A DNA stretch of 64,000 nt, taken from Gammaproteobacteria bacterium. Its GTDB lineage: Bacteria > Pseudomonadota > Gammaproteobacteria > 21-64-14. Both the position numbers and the translations under genes were made by a program. Location: assembly GCA_027013145.1 (NCBI GenBank), contig JALUXX010000012.1, positions 26,528 through 90,527 of the forward strand. Reading direction: 5' to 3'. The notes beneath the pieces were generated by a model. The model was not told the origin of the DNA. It did no database searches and was given only the letters and a program-made list of their open reading frames with translations. Positions 28,437 to 37,366 of this stretch are shown here, piece after piece. How positions within the stretch are numbered: position 1 is the stretch's first letter; each line of letters opens with the position of its first letter.

Positions 28437-30251
28437 ATGCCAGCGGTCCGGATCACCGACGTCATCCTGCGCGACGCGCACCAGTCGCTCATCGCCACGC
28501 GCATGCGCACGGAGGACATGCTGCCGGCCTGCGCGCGCCTGGATGCGGTGGGCTACGGCTCGCTCGAGGTCTGGGGCGGGGCCACCTTCGACGCCTGCCT
28601 TCGCTACCTCAAGGAGGACCCCTGGGAACGCCTGCGCCGCCTGCGCGAGGCGCTGCCGAAGACCCCGCTGCAGATGCTCCTGCGCGGCCAGAATCTGCTC
28701 GGCTACCGCCACTATCCCGATGACGTCGTGAAGGCCTTCGTCGAGCGCGCCGCGGTCAACGGCATCGATGTGTTCCGGATCTTCGACGCGCTCAACGACG
28801 TGCGCAATCTGGAGGTGCCGGTCAAGGCGGTCAAGGCGCTCGGCCGGCACGCGCAGGGTACGATCTGCTACACGACCAGCCCGGTCCACGACGTGGCGCG
28901 CTTCGTCGAAATGGGCCGTGCGCTGGAGGCGATGGGCTGCGACAGCATCGTCGTCAAGGACATGGCCGGGCTGCTCACGCCGATGGTGGCCGCCGAGCTG
29001 TTCCGCGAACTGCGCGCGGCGGTGCGCGTGCCGCTGCAGTTGCACAGCCACAACAGCGCCGGACTCGCGGCGATGTCCCACCTCAAGGCGATCGAAAACG
29101 GCTGCACGGGTGTCGACACGGCCATCTCCGCGTTCGCCGACGGCCCCAGCCACCCGGCCACCGAGAGCCTGGTGGCGGCGCTGCGCGGCACTCCTTACGA
29201 CACCGGGCTCGACCTCGCGCTGCTCCAGTCGATCGCCGCCTACTTTCTGGAGGTGCGGCGCAAGTACCAGCGCTTCGAGGGCGGCTACACCGTGCCCGAC
29301 ACGCGCGTGCAGATCAACCAGATCCCCGGCGGGATGATCAGCAATCTGCACCAGCAGTTGCGCGAACAGGACGCGCTCGGACGCCTCGACGAGGTCTTCG
29401 CCGAGATCCCACGCGTGCGCGAGGACCTGGGCTATCCGCCCCTGGTGACCCCCACCTCGCAGATCGTCGGCACGCAGGCGCTCCTCAACGTGCTCACCGG
29501 CACGCGCTACAAGACCATCACCAACGAAGTCAAGCTCTATCTGCAGGGCCGCTACGGGCGGCCGCCCGCACCGGTGAGCGAGCGCGTGCGCCAGCTCGCG
29601 ATCGGCAACGCCGAGGTGATGGAGGGCCGGCCGGCCGACGCCCTCGCCCCGGAGATGGACGCGCTGCGCGAATCGGCCGGTGCGCTGGCCCGTAGCGACG
29701 AGGACGTGATGACGCTGGCGATGTTCCCGGAGCTGGGGCGCGAGTTCCTCGAGCAGCGCGCCGCGGGCACCCTGGTCCCGGAGCCCCTGCAGACTCCGCA
29801 GACGCACGCCCCGGCGGCGGTACCCACCGAGTTCAACGTCACCCTTCACGGGGAGACCTACCACATCAAGGTCACCGGCAGCGGGCATCAGGACCGCGAG
29901 CAGCGCCCCTTCTACGTCTACGTCGACGGCATGCCCGAAGAGATTCTGGTGGCGGCCCTGGACGGGCCCGCGGCGACACCGGCGGGTGGGCGCCCCGGCG
30001 GCGTGCAGGGCAGCCGCCGGCCGCGACCGAGCGGGCCCGGGCACGTGGCGACGGCCATGCCGGGCACCGTCGTCGAGGTCAAGGTCAAGGCCGGTGACCG
30101 CGTCGCGGCCGGGGATCCGCTGCTGATCTGCGAGGCGATGAAGATGGAGACCGAGATCCAGGCCCCGATCGCCGGCGCGGTCGCGGCGGTCCATGTCGGC
30201 AAAGGAGACAAGGTGAATCCGGACGAGACGCTGATCGAGATCGCACCGTGA
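28437..30251 (+). CDS. pycB: Pyruvate carboxylase subunit B (carboxyltransferase + biotin carrier)
   Basis: 604 aa. The N-terminal HMGL-like barrel has LRDAHQSLIATRMR, LLRGQNLLGYRHYPDD and QLHSHNSAGLA. A PYC_OADA domain follows (TNEVKLYLQGRYG). A Pro/Gly-rich linker (about 520-540) leads to a biotinyl domain with EAMKMETE, Lys about 569. It transfers CO2 from biotin to pyruvate, giving oxaloacetate (anaplerosis). OadA of oxaloacetate decarboxylase is the main alternative, but no oadB or oadG is present. Its TGA overlaps the maf GTG by 4 bases. Confidence 0.88.
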   Translation: MPAVRITDVILRDAHQSLIATRMRTEDMLPACARLDAVGYGSLEVWGGATFDACLRYLKEDPWERLRRLREALPKTPLQMLLRGQNLLGYRHYPDDVVKAFVERAAVNGIDVFRIFDALNDVRNLEVPVKAVKALGRHAQGTICYTTSPVHDVARFVEMGRALEAMGCDSIVVKDMAGLLTPMVAAELFRELRAAVRVPLQLHSHNSAGLAAMSHLKAIENGCTGVDTAISAFADGPSHPATESLVAALRGTPYDTGLDLALLQSIAAYFLEVRRKYQRFEGGYTVPDTRVQINQIPGGMISNLHQQLREQDALGRLDEVFAEIPRVREDLGYPPLVTPTSQIVGTQALLNVLTGTRYKTITNEVKLYLQGRYGRPPAPVSERVRQLAIGNAEVMEGRPADALAPEMDALRESAGALARSDEDVMTLAMFPELGREFLEQRAAGTLVPEPLQTPQTHAPAAVPTEFNVTLHGETYHIKVTGSGHQDREQRPFYVYVDGMPEEILVAALDGPAATPAGGRPGGVQGSRRPRPSGPGHVATAMPGTVVEVKVKAGDRVAAGDPLLICEAMKMETEIQAPIAGAVAAVHVGKGDKVNPDETLIEIAP

Positions 30252-30850
30252 ACGGGCCGGACCCCGCAAGCCCCCGCCCGCTGGTGCTCGCTTCCACTTC
30301 CCCTTACCGGCGCGAGCTGCTCGCGCGCCTGCGCCTGGAGTTCACGGTGCATGCCCCGGAAGTCGACGAGACCCCGCACCCCGACGAGGCCCCCGAGGCG
30401 CTCGTGAAACGGCTCGCGCAGGCCAAGGCGCGGGCCGCGGCGCCGGCGCATCCCGACGCCCTCATTATCGGCTCCGACCAGGTGGCGGTGCTGTCCGGGC
30501 GCATCCTCGGGAAACCGGGCGATGCGGAGAACGCACGCCTGCAGCTCCTCCACGCCTCCGGACGCAGCGTACGCTTCGCCATCGGCCTCGCGCTTCTCGA
30601 CAGCGCGAGCGGACGCATACAGGCCGACGTCGTGCCCTTCGAGGTCGTCTTCCGGCGCCTGACCCGCGAGCAGATCGACCGCTACCTCGAGCGTGACCGG
30701 CCGTTCAACTGCGCCGGCAGCTTCCGCTCCGAGGGCCTGGGAATCGCCCTGTTCGAGCGCCTCGCCGGGGATGATCCGACCGCCCTCATGGGGCTGCCGC
30801 TCATCCGCCTCACGCGCATGCTCGAAGCGGAGGGCGTTCAGGTCCTCTGA
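30248..30850 (+). CDS. yceF: Maf-family nucleotide pyrophosphatase (YceF type)
   Basis: 200 aa. LASTSPYRRELLARL, GSDQVAVLSGRILGKPG and CAGSFRSEGLGIALFE fit the YceF branch (7-methyl-GTP pyrophosphatase) rather than YhdE. It begins with GTG overlapping the pycB stop (GTGA). The last 13 bases overlap the convergent gph-like gene. In relatives maf sits near yceD; here pycAB has come between them. Confidence 0.9.
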   Translation: MNGPDPASPRPLVLASTSPYRRELLARLRLEFTVHAPEVDETPHPDEAPEALVKRLAQAKARAAAPAHPDALIIGSDQVAVLSGRILGKPGDAENARLQLLHASGRSVRFAIGLALLDSASGRIQADVVPFEVVFRRLTREQIDRYLERDRPFNCAGSFRSEGLGIALFERLAGDDPTALMGLPLIRLTRMLEAEGVQVL

Positions 30851-31548
30851 ACGCTCGCCGCCACGCGGGCGCTGCGCTCCCCCTCCGCCGGCGCGGCGCG
30901 CGCGGCCAGCCACTGCGGCAGCCGGTCGATGGCCGGCAGGCAACCCGCCGGGGCCTGGCGCAGCAGCCGCGGGCGATCGTGTACGCCGTAGAGGACGGCG
31001 AGTGCGTCGGCCCCGGCCTTGCGCGCCATCTCGAGGTCGTACTCGGTGTCGCCGACGACGAGCGCCTCGGCGGCGGGCACCTCCAGTTGCGCGAGGATCT
31101 CGCGGAGCATGGCGGGGTCGGGTTTGGAGCGGGTCTCGTCGGCGCAACGCGTGGCGTGGAAGCGGTCCCCCAGGCCGGTGCGCTCCAGTTCCCGCGCCAG
31201 TCCGCGACGGCTCTTGCCGGTGGCAACCGCGAGCAGATACCCCTGCGCCGAGAGATCCCGCAGGACCTCCGCGGCCCCTGGAAACAACTGCGGTGGGCGG
31301 CGGGTGTCGAGAAAGCGCACGCGGTAGCGTTCCGCGCAGCGGCGCTTGAAGGCCGCGTCACAACCGGGAAACAGTGCCTCCAGCGCCTCGTGCATCCCCA
31401 GCCCGATCACCTCGCGCAGGCGCGCCTCGGCGTGCTCCGGCGCGCCGAGTTCGCGGAAGGCCGCGCGCATGCTGGCGACGATGTGCGCAGCCGAATCCAT
31501 CAGCGTGCCGTCCCAGTCGAAGACCAACAGTCGGTAACGTGCGCTCAT
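30838..31548 (-). CDS. HAD-superfamily phosphatase (Gph-like)
   Basis: 236 aa. HAD motif I FDWDGTLMDS, motif II ATGKSRRGL, motif III KPDP and motif IV VGDTEYDLEMA, with a helical cap between I and II. It is probably a phosphoglycolate phosphatase-like enzyme; substrate is inferred only. The ATG overlaps the rluC stop by 4 bases (ATGA), the same rluC-phosphatase pairing as in many gammaproteobacteria. The last roughly 25 residues are low-complexity and basic. Confidence 0.88.
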   Translation of the reverse strand: MSARYRLLVFDWDGTLMDSAAHIVASMRAAFRELGAPEHAEARLREVIGLGMHEALEALFPGCDAAFKRRCAERYRVRFLDTRRPPQLFPGAAEVLRDLSAQGYLLAVATGKSRRGLARELERTGLGDRFHATRCADETRSKPDPAMLREILAQLEVPAAEALVVGDTEYDLEMARKAGADALAVLYGVHDRPRLLRQAPAGCLPAIDRLPQWLAARAAPAEGERSARVAASVQRT

Positions 31549-32498
31549 TTCGCCTCCAGCCGCTCCAGCACGGCGCGCAGGTCATCGGGCAGCGGCGCAC
31601 TCGCGCTCCAGGCGCGCCGGCCGTCCCCCGCGTCGAGGGCGACGAACTGCGCATGCAGGAACAGCCGCCGCAGCCCCAGCTCGCGCATGCGCCGGTTGAA
31701 TTCCGCATCGCCGTACTTCCCGTCCCCGGCGACCGGGTGCCCGCTGTGGGCGGCGTGCGCGCGGATCTGGTGCGTCCGTCCGGTCGACAGATCCACCTCC
31801 ATCAGGGTCGCGTCGCGGAAGCGGGTCAGCGGACGGAAACGGCTCACCGAGACCTTGCCGCGCGCGTCGACCGCCACGAGCCGTTCGCCGCCGTGCGCCA
31901 CGCCGCGCAACAGCGGCGCGCGGATCTCCCGCTCACCGCCCGCCCAGCGTCCCGCCACCAGGGTCAGGTAGCGCTTCTCCATGCGCCCTTCACGCAGTGC
32001 CCGGTGCGCGATACCCAGTGCGGCGCGGTTGCGCGCCACCATCAGGCAGCCGGACGTATCCCGGTCCAGGCGGTGGACGAGTTCCAGTCCGCGCTCCCGG
32101 GGATAGAGCGCGCGCAGGCGCTCGATCACCCCATAGGCGATCCCGGAGCCGGCGTGGACGGCAACCCCGGCCGGCTTGTCCAGGACGAGCAGATCGGCAT
32201 CGCGGTAGAGGATCCGCTCCTCCAGCCAGGCCGAGTCCTCCGCGGCCGGCGGCGGGCGCTCCGCGCCCGTGCGCAACGGGGGGATCCGCACCTCGTCACC
32301 GGCGCGCACCCGGTAGTGGGCGCGGATCCGCCCGCGATTGACGCGGACCTGACCGGTGCGCAGCACGCGGTAGACGTGACTGCGCGGCACCCCCTTCATG
32401 TGCCGCACCAGAAAGTTGTCGATGCGCTGACCGGCCTCCTCCGCGTCCACCACGACCGTGCGGACGGGGCCGCGGGCGCTGTTCGACTCGCCGCTCAT
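31545..32498 (-). CDS. rluC: 23S rRNA pseudouridine synthase RluC
   Basis: 317 aa. An N-terminal S4 RNA-binding domain (about 18-80, RIDNFLVRHMKGVPRSHVYR) precedes the RluA-type catalytic domain. Catalytic Asp lies in HRLDRDTSG near residue 145; STGRTHQIRAHAAHSGHPVAGD follows. It makes pseudouridines in 23S rRNA. It is divergent from rne, as in E. coli and Pseudomonas, which supports RluC over RluD. Confidence 0.92.
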   Translation of the reverse strand: MSGESNSARGPVRTVVVDAEEAGQRIDNFLVRHMKGVPRSHVYRVLRTGQVRVNRGRIRAHYRVRAGDEVRIPPLRTGAERPPPAAEDSAWLEERILYRDADLLVLDKPAGVAVHAGSGIAYGVIERLRALYPRERGLELVHRLDRDTSGCLMVARNRAALGIAHRALREGRMEKRYLTLVAGRWAGGEREIRAPLLRGVAHGGERLVAVDARGKVSVSRFRPLTRFRDATLMEVDLSTGRTHQIRAHAAHSGHPVAGDGKYGDAEFNRRMRELGLRRLFLHAQFVALDAGDGRRAWSASAPLPDDLRAVLERLEAK

Positions 32499-32530
32499 CG
32501 CGCGCGATCATACCAGTTCGACGGGCTCAA

Positions 32531-32559
32531 TTGATGCGCCTCCCTAACACTGATATAGT
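32531..32559 (+). promoter_or_regulatory. Candidate sigma-70 promoter of rne
   Basis: TTGATG (32531-32536), 17 bases, TATAGT (32554-32559). Predicted transcription start near 32566. It points toward rne, 690 bases downstream, and lies just outside the divergent rluC start. Confidence 0.75.
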
Positions 32560-32565
32560 CGCTGC

Positions 32566-33251
32566 GGAGACTCGCAGCCCGTCCGGGCACCCGAAGACCT
32601 GCACGGCGGAAGGGAAATCGACGTCGATTCCATGCCTTCCGTATGCGGTGCGGGGAGTGCCGCACGGAGCAGATCCCCGTGGGCCGGGATCGCGGCACCG
32701 TCCCGGCCCGGCCCGAGGGTGTCGCGACCGCCCGGACGATTCTGCGTGGAGTCCTCCCGTGTGCCGTGCGGGATCTTTCGATCCGCGGCGCGGCGCTGAT
32801 TCGGTTTTTTCCCGCCCCCGGCACTGCGACCGGACGACGGCCCGACCCGATCCGGGTTCGCGCACGGTCGACCTCGCAGCACCGGGAGGAAGGCGGAGCC
32901 CCGTGCGGTCCGGCAAGGCCGTACGGCACAGGGCAGGAAACTGACCGGCCATGACCGACCGACCGCACGCCATCGCCCACGTCCCGACCGCCCGCGAAAC
33001 GCACGCAGGGCGGGGAGCCGCGGCGTACGTCGCGGCCTGGTTCTGGTTGCTGGCCGCTCGCTTGGTCCCATCAGACAGCGCGCCCCGACCCGCGATGCGG
33101 GCCGGGGCAGCGGCCCCTCGAGCCCCGCATCGCCCCGAGCGGCGTCCGCCAGGCGGCGGATCGCAGCCGGTCGCGACGGACCCGGCGCGGCCGCTGTCCG
33201 CACGGCGGCCCTTCGCGGGGATCCGCCGCGGGCGCCGGAGAGATCAAAATC
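32566..33251 (+). other. Long 5' leader of rne (no gene)
   Basis: About 690 bases between the predicted promoter and the RNase E ATG, with no protein-like ORF. Small hairpins such as GTGCGG/CCGCAC (32648-32665) are present. In E. coli the 361-nt rne leader mediates autoregulation by RNase E cleavage; an analogous role here is inference from length and position only. Confidence 0.55.
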
Positions 33252-35810
33252 ATGAAGCGTATGCTGATCAACGCAACTCACCCGGAAGAGTTGCGCGTGG
33301 CCATGGTGGACGGCCAGCGCCTCTACGACCTCGACATCGAGGCCGTCTCGAGGGAACAGAAGAAGTCCAATATCTATAAAGGCAAGGTCACGCGCGTCGA
33401 GCCGAGCCTCGAAGCCGCCTTCATCGATTACGGTGCCGACCGGCACGGATTCCTGCCGTTCAAGGAGATCGCCCGCGCCTACTTCGACGCGGCGGCCGGC
33501 AAAGACGGCGGCCGCGTCCAGATCAAGGACGCGATCCGCGAGGGTCAGGAACTCATCGTCCAGGTGGACAAGGAGGAGCGCGGCACCAAGGGCGCGGCGC
33601 TGACCACCTTCATCAGTCTCGCCGGGCGCTACCTCGTCCTGATGCCGAACAATCCGCGCGCCGGGGGCGTCTCGCGCCGCATCGAGGGCGAGGAGCGCCA
33701 GTTGCTGCGCGACGCGGTCAGCGCCCTCAACATCCCCGAGGACATGGGCCTGATCGTGCGTACCGCGGGCGTAGGCCGTGCCGCGGAGGAGCTGCAGTGG
33801 GACCTCGACTACCTGTTGCACGTCTGGGAGGTCATCCGCAAGGCGGCGGACGAGCGCCCCGCCCCGTTCCTGGTGTTCCAGGAAAGCAACCTCATGATCC
33901 GCGCCCTGCGCGACTATCTCTCCGCTGACATCGGCGAGATCCTCGTCGACCAGGCCGAGGCCTACGAGCAGGCGCGTGCATTCATGCAACAGGTGATGCC
34001 GCAAAACCTCGGCAAACTCAAGCGCTACGAGGACGGCACCCCGCTGTTCACGCGCTTCCAGATCGAATCGCAGATCGAATCGGCGTTTCAGCGCACGGTG
34101 CAGCTGCCCTCCGGCGGCGCCGTGGTCATCGACCACACCGAGGCGCTGGTCTCCATCGACATCAACTCGGCGCGCGCCACCAAGGGCAGCGATATCGAAG
34201 AGACCGCCCTGAACACCAACCTCGAGGCGGCCGAGGAGATCGCCCGGCAGCTGCGGCTGCGCGACCTCGGCGGGCTCATCGTCATCGACTTCATCGACAT
34301 GGGCCCCGCGCGCAACCAGCGGGAAGTGGAAAACCGGCTGCGCGACGCCCTCAAGGCCGATCGGGCACGGGTGCAGGTCGGGCGCATCTCGCGCTTCGGT
34401 CTGCTCGAGATGTCGCGCCAGCGCCTGCGCACCTCCCTGGGCGAGACCGCGCTGGAGGTCTGCCCGCGGTGCAACGGCCAGGGCACGATCCGTGGCGTGG
34501 AGTCCCTCGCCCTCTCGATCCTGCGCCTGCTCGAAGAGCAGGCCATGAAGGACCGCACCGCGCGCGTCGTCGCCACGGTGCCGGTGCCGGTGGGCACCTA
34601 TCTGCTCAACGAGAAGCGCGACGCCCTGGCGGAGATCGAACTCCGCTACGGGATCTCCGCCCTCGTGGTGCCGGACCCGACCTTCGAGACGCCGCGCTTC
34701 GAGGTGCAGCGGCTGCGCAGCGACGAACTCGAGGGCGATGCCGCCCGGACGGCCAGTTACCGGATGGTGCACGCACCCGAACCGGCCGCGGCCGAACTCC
34801 CCTTCGTCGCGCCCCGCGAGGCGCCCGAGGTCCCGGCGGTGCGCAGCGTCGCACCGCGCGCCCCGGCACCGGCGCGCCCGGCGCCCGCGGCGTCGCCGGC
34901 ATCGACGCGGACCGGGGAGTCGGGGCGCGGCGGCGGCTTCCTGCGGCGGCTGTGGTCCAACCTGTTCGCTCCCGACACCGCACCGGTCGCCGAACCGGAA
35001 ACGGCCCCGGCACCGGTCGCGGAACGCACCGGCGGCGCGTCCCGGCGCCCCGCAGGGGCGTCGGGACGCAGCGAGCGCGGCGCCGACGGGCGCAACGCCC
35101 GGCGGCGGCCGCGCCGCAGCGGGAACGCCCAGGGCCGTGGGCGCCCCGCCTCTAGCCCCCGCGGCACCGCGGACATGACGCGGGGCGCCGCGGGCGGCGG
35201 CGGCCCCGGCTCGACGCGCGAGCGCAACGAACCCGACGGACGGCCGGCGTCCACCTCCACGTCCACCCCGAACGCCCCCGCCGCCGAGCGGCCCGCACCG
35301 CCGGCCGCCGGCGCCGACGGAGCCCCCCCGGCGGCGGGCGCCGAAGGTCCGGGCACGACGACCCGGCCCCCCAGCCGGCGCGGCCGCCGTGGCGGACGTC
35401 GGCGGCGCCGCGAACCCGGGGCGTCTCCAGCAGGATCTCCGGCCGGATCCCCGAGTGCCTCTTCTGGAGGGGGCCCTGAGGGCGGCGCGGACCGCGCGAG
35501 CGCTCCGACGGGCGCGCCCGGCGGGACCGCGGGCGTGACAGCCGACGATCCGGGTCAACGGTCCCCGGCCGGCGGCGCAGGGGCGTCTGCGTCCCGCGGC
35601 GCCGACTCGCCGGTGCCCTCCGCGGGGGCGGGCGGCGCCGCATCGGCGCCGTCGCGGACGACGGCGGACCCCCCGGGCCCGGAGCGACCGGCGTCGTCGA
35701 CGACGCCCGAAGGCGGGGATCGCGCGCCCAAGGAGAATGCTCCGGCGCCCCGCGACGACGGGTCGCAGGCCGGGCCGTTGCGCGCGGCAGTCCCCGAAGA
35801 GAAGGGCTGA
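33252..35810 (+). CDS. rne: Ribonuclease E
   Basis: 852 aa. The catalytic half (1-530) starts [20 protein letters not shown]. It has an S1 domain near 40-125, the metal-binding Asp residues in [13 protein letters not shown] and DFIDMG, and the zinc-link CPRCNGQG at Cys 404/407, matching E. coli numbering. An amphipathic [14 protein letters not shown] near 562-575 matches the membrane-targeting helix. The remaining tail of about 275 residues is a disordered Arg/Pro/Ala/Gly-rich scaffold for degradosome contacts and RNA. It acts in mRNA decay and rRNA/tRNA maturation at the inner membrane. Confidence 0.95.
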   Translation: MKRMLINATHPEELRVAMVDGQRLYDLDIEAVSREQKKSNIYKGKVTRVEPSLEAAFIDYGADRHGFLPFKEIARAYFDAAAGKDGGRVQIKDAIREGQELIVQVDKEERGTKGAALTTFISLAGRYLVLMPNNPRAGGVSRRIEGEERQLLRDAVSALNIPEDMGLIVRTAGVGRAAEELQWDLDYLLHVWEVIRKAADERPAPFLVFQESNLMIRALRDYLSADIGEILVDQAEAYEQARAFMQQVMPQNLGKLKRYEDGTPLFTRFQIESQIESAFQRTVQLPSGGAVVIDHTEALVSIDINSARATKGSDIEETALNTNLEAAEEIARQLRLRDLGGLIVIDFIDMGPARNQREVENRLRDALKADRARVQVGRISRFGLLEMSRQRLRTSLGETALEVCPRCNGQGTIRGVESLALSILRLLEEQAMKDRTARVVATVPVPVGTYLLNEKRDALAEIELRYGISALVVPDPTFETPRFEVQRLRSDELEGDAARTASYRMVHAPEPAAAELPFVAPREAPEVPAVRSVAPRAPAPARPAPAASPASTRTGESGRGGGFLRRLWSNLFAPDTAPVAEPETAPAPVAERTGGASRRPAGASGRSERGADGRNARRRPRRSGNAQGRGRPASSPRGTADMTRGAAGGGGPGSTRERNEPDGRPASTSTSTPNAPAAERPAPPAAGADGAPPAAGAEGPGTTTRPPSRRGRRGGRRRRREPGASPAGSPAGSPSASSGGGPEGGADRASAPTGAPGGTAGVTADDPGQRSPAGGAGASASRGADSPVPSAGAGGAASAPSRTTADPPGPERPASSTTPEGGDRAPKENAPAPRDDGSQAGPLRAAVPEEKG

Positions 35811-35834
35811 GAGGCTGAAGGCCGGGGGAGGAAA

Positions 35835-35862
35835 CCGCTCGCGTCTGCCGGGACGCGAGCGG
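35835..35862. terminator. Stem-loop between convergent rne and phosphatase genes
   Basis: A perfect 11-bp stem, CCGCTCGCGTC with GACGCGAGCGG, and a 6-base loop. It sits 25 bases after rne and 12 bases after the end of the convergent gene, a place for a bidirectional terminator. No T-run follows on either side, so it may be a 3'-end stabiliser or a Rho-assisted end instead. Confidence 0.55.
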
Positions 35863-35873
35863 GAGGGTGGGCC

Positions 35874-36419
35874 TTACGGGCCGAACCGGGCCTGCATCCC
35901 CCGGGTCGTGTCGCCTGCGGGCAGCCCGTGGCGCCGGCGGAGGGCCTCGAGCAGCGCGCGGCTGCCCTCCTCCACAAGGCTCAGTACGCGCTCGAAACCG
36001 CCGGTACCGCCATAGTAGGGGTCCGGCACCTCGCGGGCGACGGGATTGCGCACGAACGAGAGGAACAACCGCAGGCGCCCGCGGTATTCCTCCGGGCACG
36101 CGGCCTGGAGTTCCTCGAGATTCTCGCGGTCCATGGCCAGGATGTAGTCGAAGGACTCGAAATCCTCGATGCACACCCGGCGGGCGCGTATGCCGCTCAG
36201 GTCGATCCCGCGCCGCTCGGCGGCGCGCGCCGCCCGCTCGTCCGGTGGTTTGCCGACGTGATAGGCGTGCGTCCCGGCCGAGTCGATCTCGAAGTACTCC
36301 GCCAGCCCCTCGCGCTCGACCAGGGCGCGAAACACGCCCTCCGCCGTCGGCGAGCGGCAGATGTTGCCCATGCAGCAGAACAACACCCGGATCCGATCGT
36401 TCCGTCCCTGTTCGTCCAT
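35874..36419 (-). CDS. Low-molecular-weight protein-tyrosine phosphatase
   Basis: 181 aa. The P-loop VLFCCMGNICRSPTAEG (CX5R) is near residue 14, and the acid DPYYGG lies near 145. The start at 36419 puts the P-loop in the usual place; the frame is open 27 codons upstream. It dephosphorylates phosphotyrosine proteins or small substrates. In Pseudomonas its homologue lies between kdsB and murB-rne; here the minor-pilin operon separates it from kdsB, and murB is absent. Confidence 0.9.
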   Translation of the reverse strand: MDEQGRNDRIRVLFCCMGNICRSPTAEGVFRALVEREGLAEYFEIDSAGTHAYHVGKPPDERAARAAERRGIDLSGIRARRVCIEDFESFDYILAMDRENLEELQAACPEEYRGRLRLFLSFVRNPVAREVPDPYYGGTGGFERVLSLVEEGSRALLEALRRRHGLPAGDTTRGMQARFGP

Positions 36420-36506
36420 CGCCGCACCCGGCCGGCAGGGGCCCCATCGCCCGCGCAACGAGTATAACAAACCCCGCACCCGCGGAGCCCGGCGGCGCAC
36501 GCCGCC

Positions 36507-37043
36507 CTACCAGCAGGACCCGAGCGTGCCGCCCGAGCCCGTAAACCCGCGTTGGCCGGCCGAGTCCAGGGTGAGGCTCCCGCAGACGTCCTGATCCTGG
36601 CCGCCTTTCGCCGTCGGGGCCGCCGTCAGCACGTAGCTGCTCGCGATCGCCCCCGTGCTCCCCGGTTTGACCGACAGGTCGTAGTACCCCTCGGGACTGG
36701 CGGTGCCCGGATAGGCCAGCCCGCACGCCGAACCGGCGCATCCCGTGGGCGGGGTGATCACGTCCGTGTAGGTGTTGTACAGGGTGTAGAAGCGCTCCTC
36801 GTCGGCGGCCGCCTTCTCCAGCAGCACCTGCGCGTCCGAGCGCCGGCTGGCCATCACCCGGGAACGATAGGAGGGATAGGCGATCGCCACCAGGATCGCG
36901 AGCACGACCAACGTGATCATGAGTTCGATCAAGGTGAATCCGACCATGGCCCGCGCGGGACCGCCCGCTTCGCGCCCGGGCCGCCGTGCCGCCCGCGCAG
37001 GCGGCGACCCGTCCGTGGCATGACGCGCGATCGGGTCAGCCAT
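36507..37043 (-). CDS. pilE: Type IV pilin PilE-like minor pilin
   Basis: 178 aa from ATG 37043. The prepilin motif GFTLIELMITLVVLAILVAIAYPSY (cleavage after G at about residue 35, Glu at +5) starts the helix; C-terminal cysteines could form the D-loop disulfide. The leader of about 35 residues is long for a pilin; a shorter start at 36947 would give a 3-residue leader but lacks a ribosome site. The start at 37043 overlaps the preceding small gene by 8 bases. It is the last gene of the fimT-pilVWX-pilY1 operon. Confidence 0.88.
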   Translation of the reverse strand: MADPIARHATDGSPPARAARRPGREAGGPARAMVGFTLIELMITLVVLAILVAIAYPSYRSRVMASRRSDAQVLLEKAAADEERFYTLYNTYTDVITPPTGCAGSACGLAYPGTASPEGYYDLSVKPGSTGAIASSYVLTAAPTAKGGQDQDVCGSLTLDSAGQRGFTGSGGTLGSCW

Positions 37044-37335
37044 CGCTTCGTTCCCCGCGGTCGCGACGGGGCTGCGTCCTACGCCCATGCCCCTTCTCCG
37101 TCCCCTGGTCGGTCGTGCGCTTCCCATCGTGTCCGGATCGGGGGGCGCCTTCGGTACCGGATTGTCCGGCCCAAGGGTGCGGAGTACCGATCATGCGCAG
37201 CGCCAGCTCCGTACCGGTGGGGGCCACGTCGTCGGTCTTCGCGCAGCCGGAGACCGCCGCACCCGACGATGTCCGGACCCCGGCCCACGCCGTCGTCAGC
37301 AGAATCGTTACGAACAACACCGCTACCTTTCGCAT
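37036..37335 (-). CDS. Small secreted protein of unknown function in the pilin operon
   Basis: 99 aa. It starts MRKVAVLFVTILLTTAWAG, a clear signal peptide, followed by SGCAKTDDVAPTGTELALRM and then a very hydrophilic Arg/Gly/His-rich tail. A GGAGG lies about 9 bases before the ATG. It begins 31 bases after pilY1 and overlaps pilE by 8 bases, so it is probably translated with them. I recognise no family. The tail could be poorly constrained sequence rather than a folded domain. Confidence 0.6.
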   Translation of the reverse strand: MRKVAVLFVTILLTTAWAGVRTSSGAAVSGCAKTDDVAPTGTELALRMIGTPHPWAGQSGTEGAPRSGHDGKRTTDQGTEKGHGRRTQPRRDRGERSDG

Positions 37336-37366
37336 GTTGGACCGCCTCCGCCGCGGGATGCGCGGC

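Noticed and set aside
28239..30269. 676-codon minus-strand ORF opposite pycB
   Set aside because: Antisense shadow; composition biased to His/Arg/Gln; pycB on the plus strand is unambiguous.
32531..33004. Several overlapping ORFs of 100-170 codons in the rluC-rne gap, on both strands
   Set aside because: None has a ribosome site with family-like sequence, they contradict each other, and the rne promoter lies at the edge of the interval.
35152..36741. 529-codon minus-strand ORF over the rne tail and phosphatase gene
   Set aside because: Shadow frame; the phosphatase is in another frame with a perfect P-loop.
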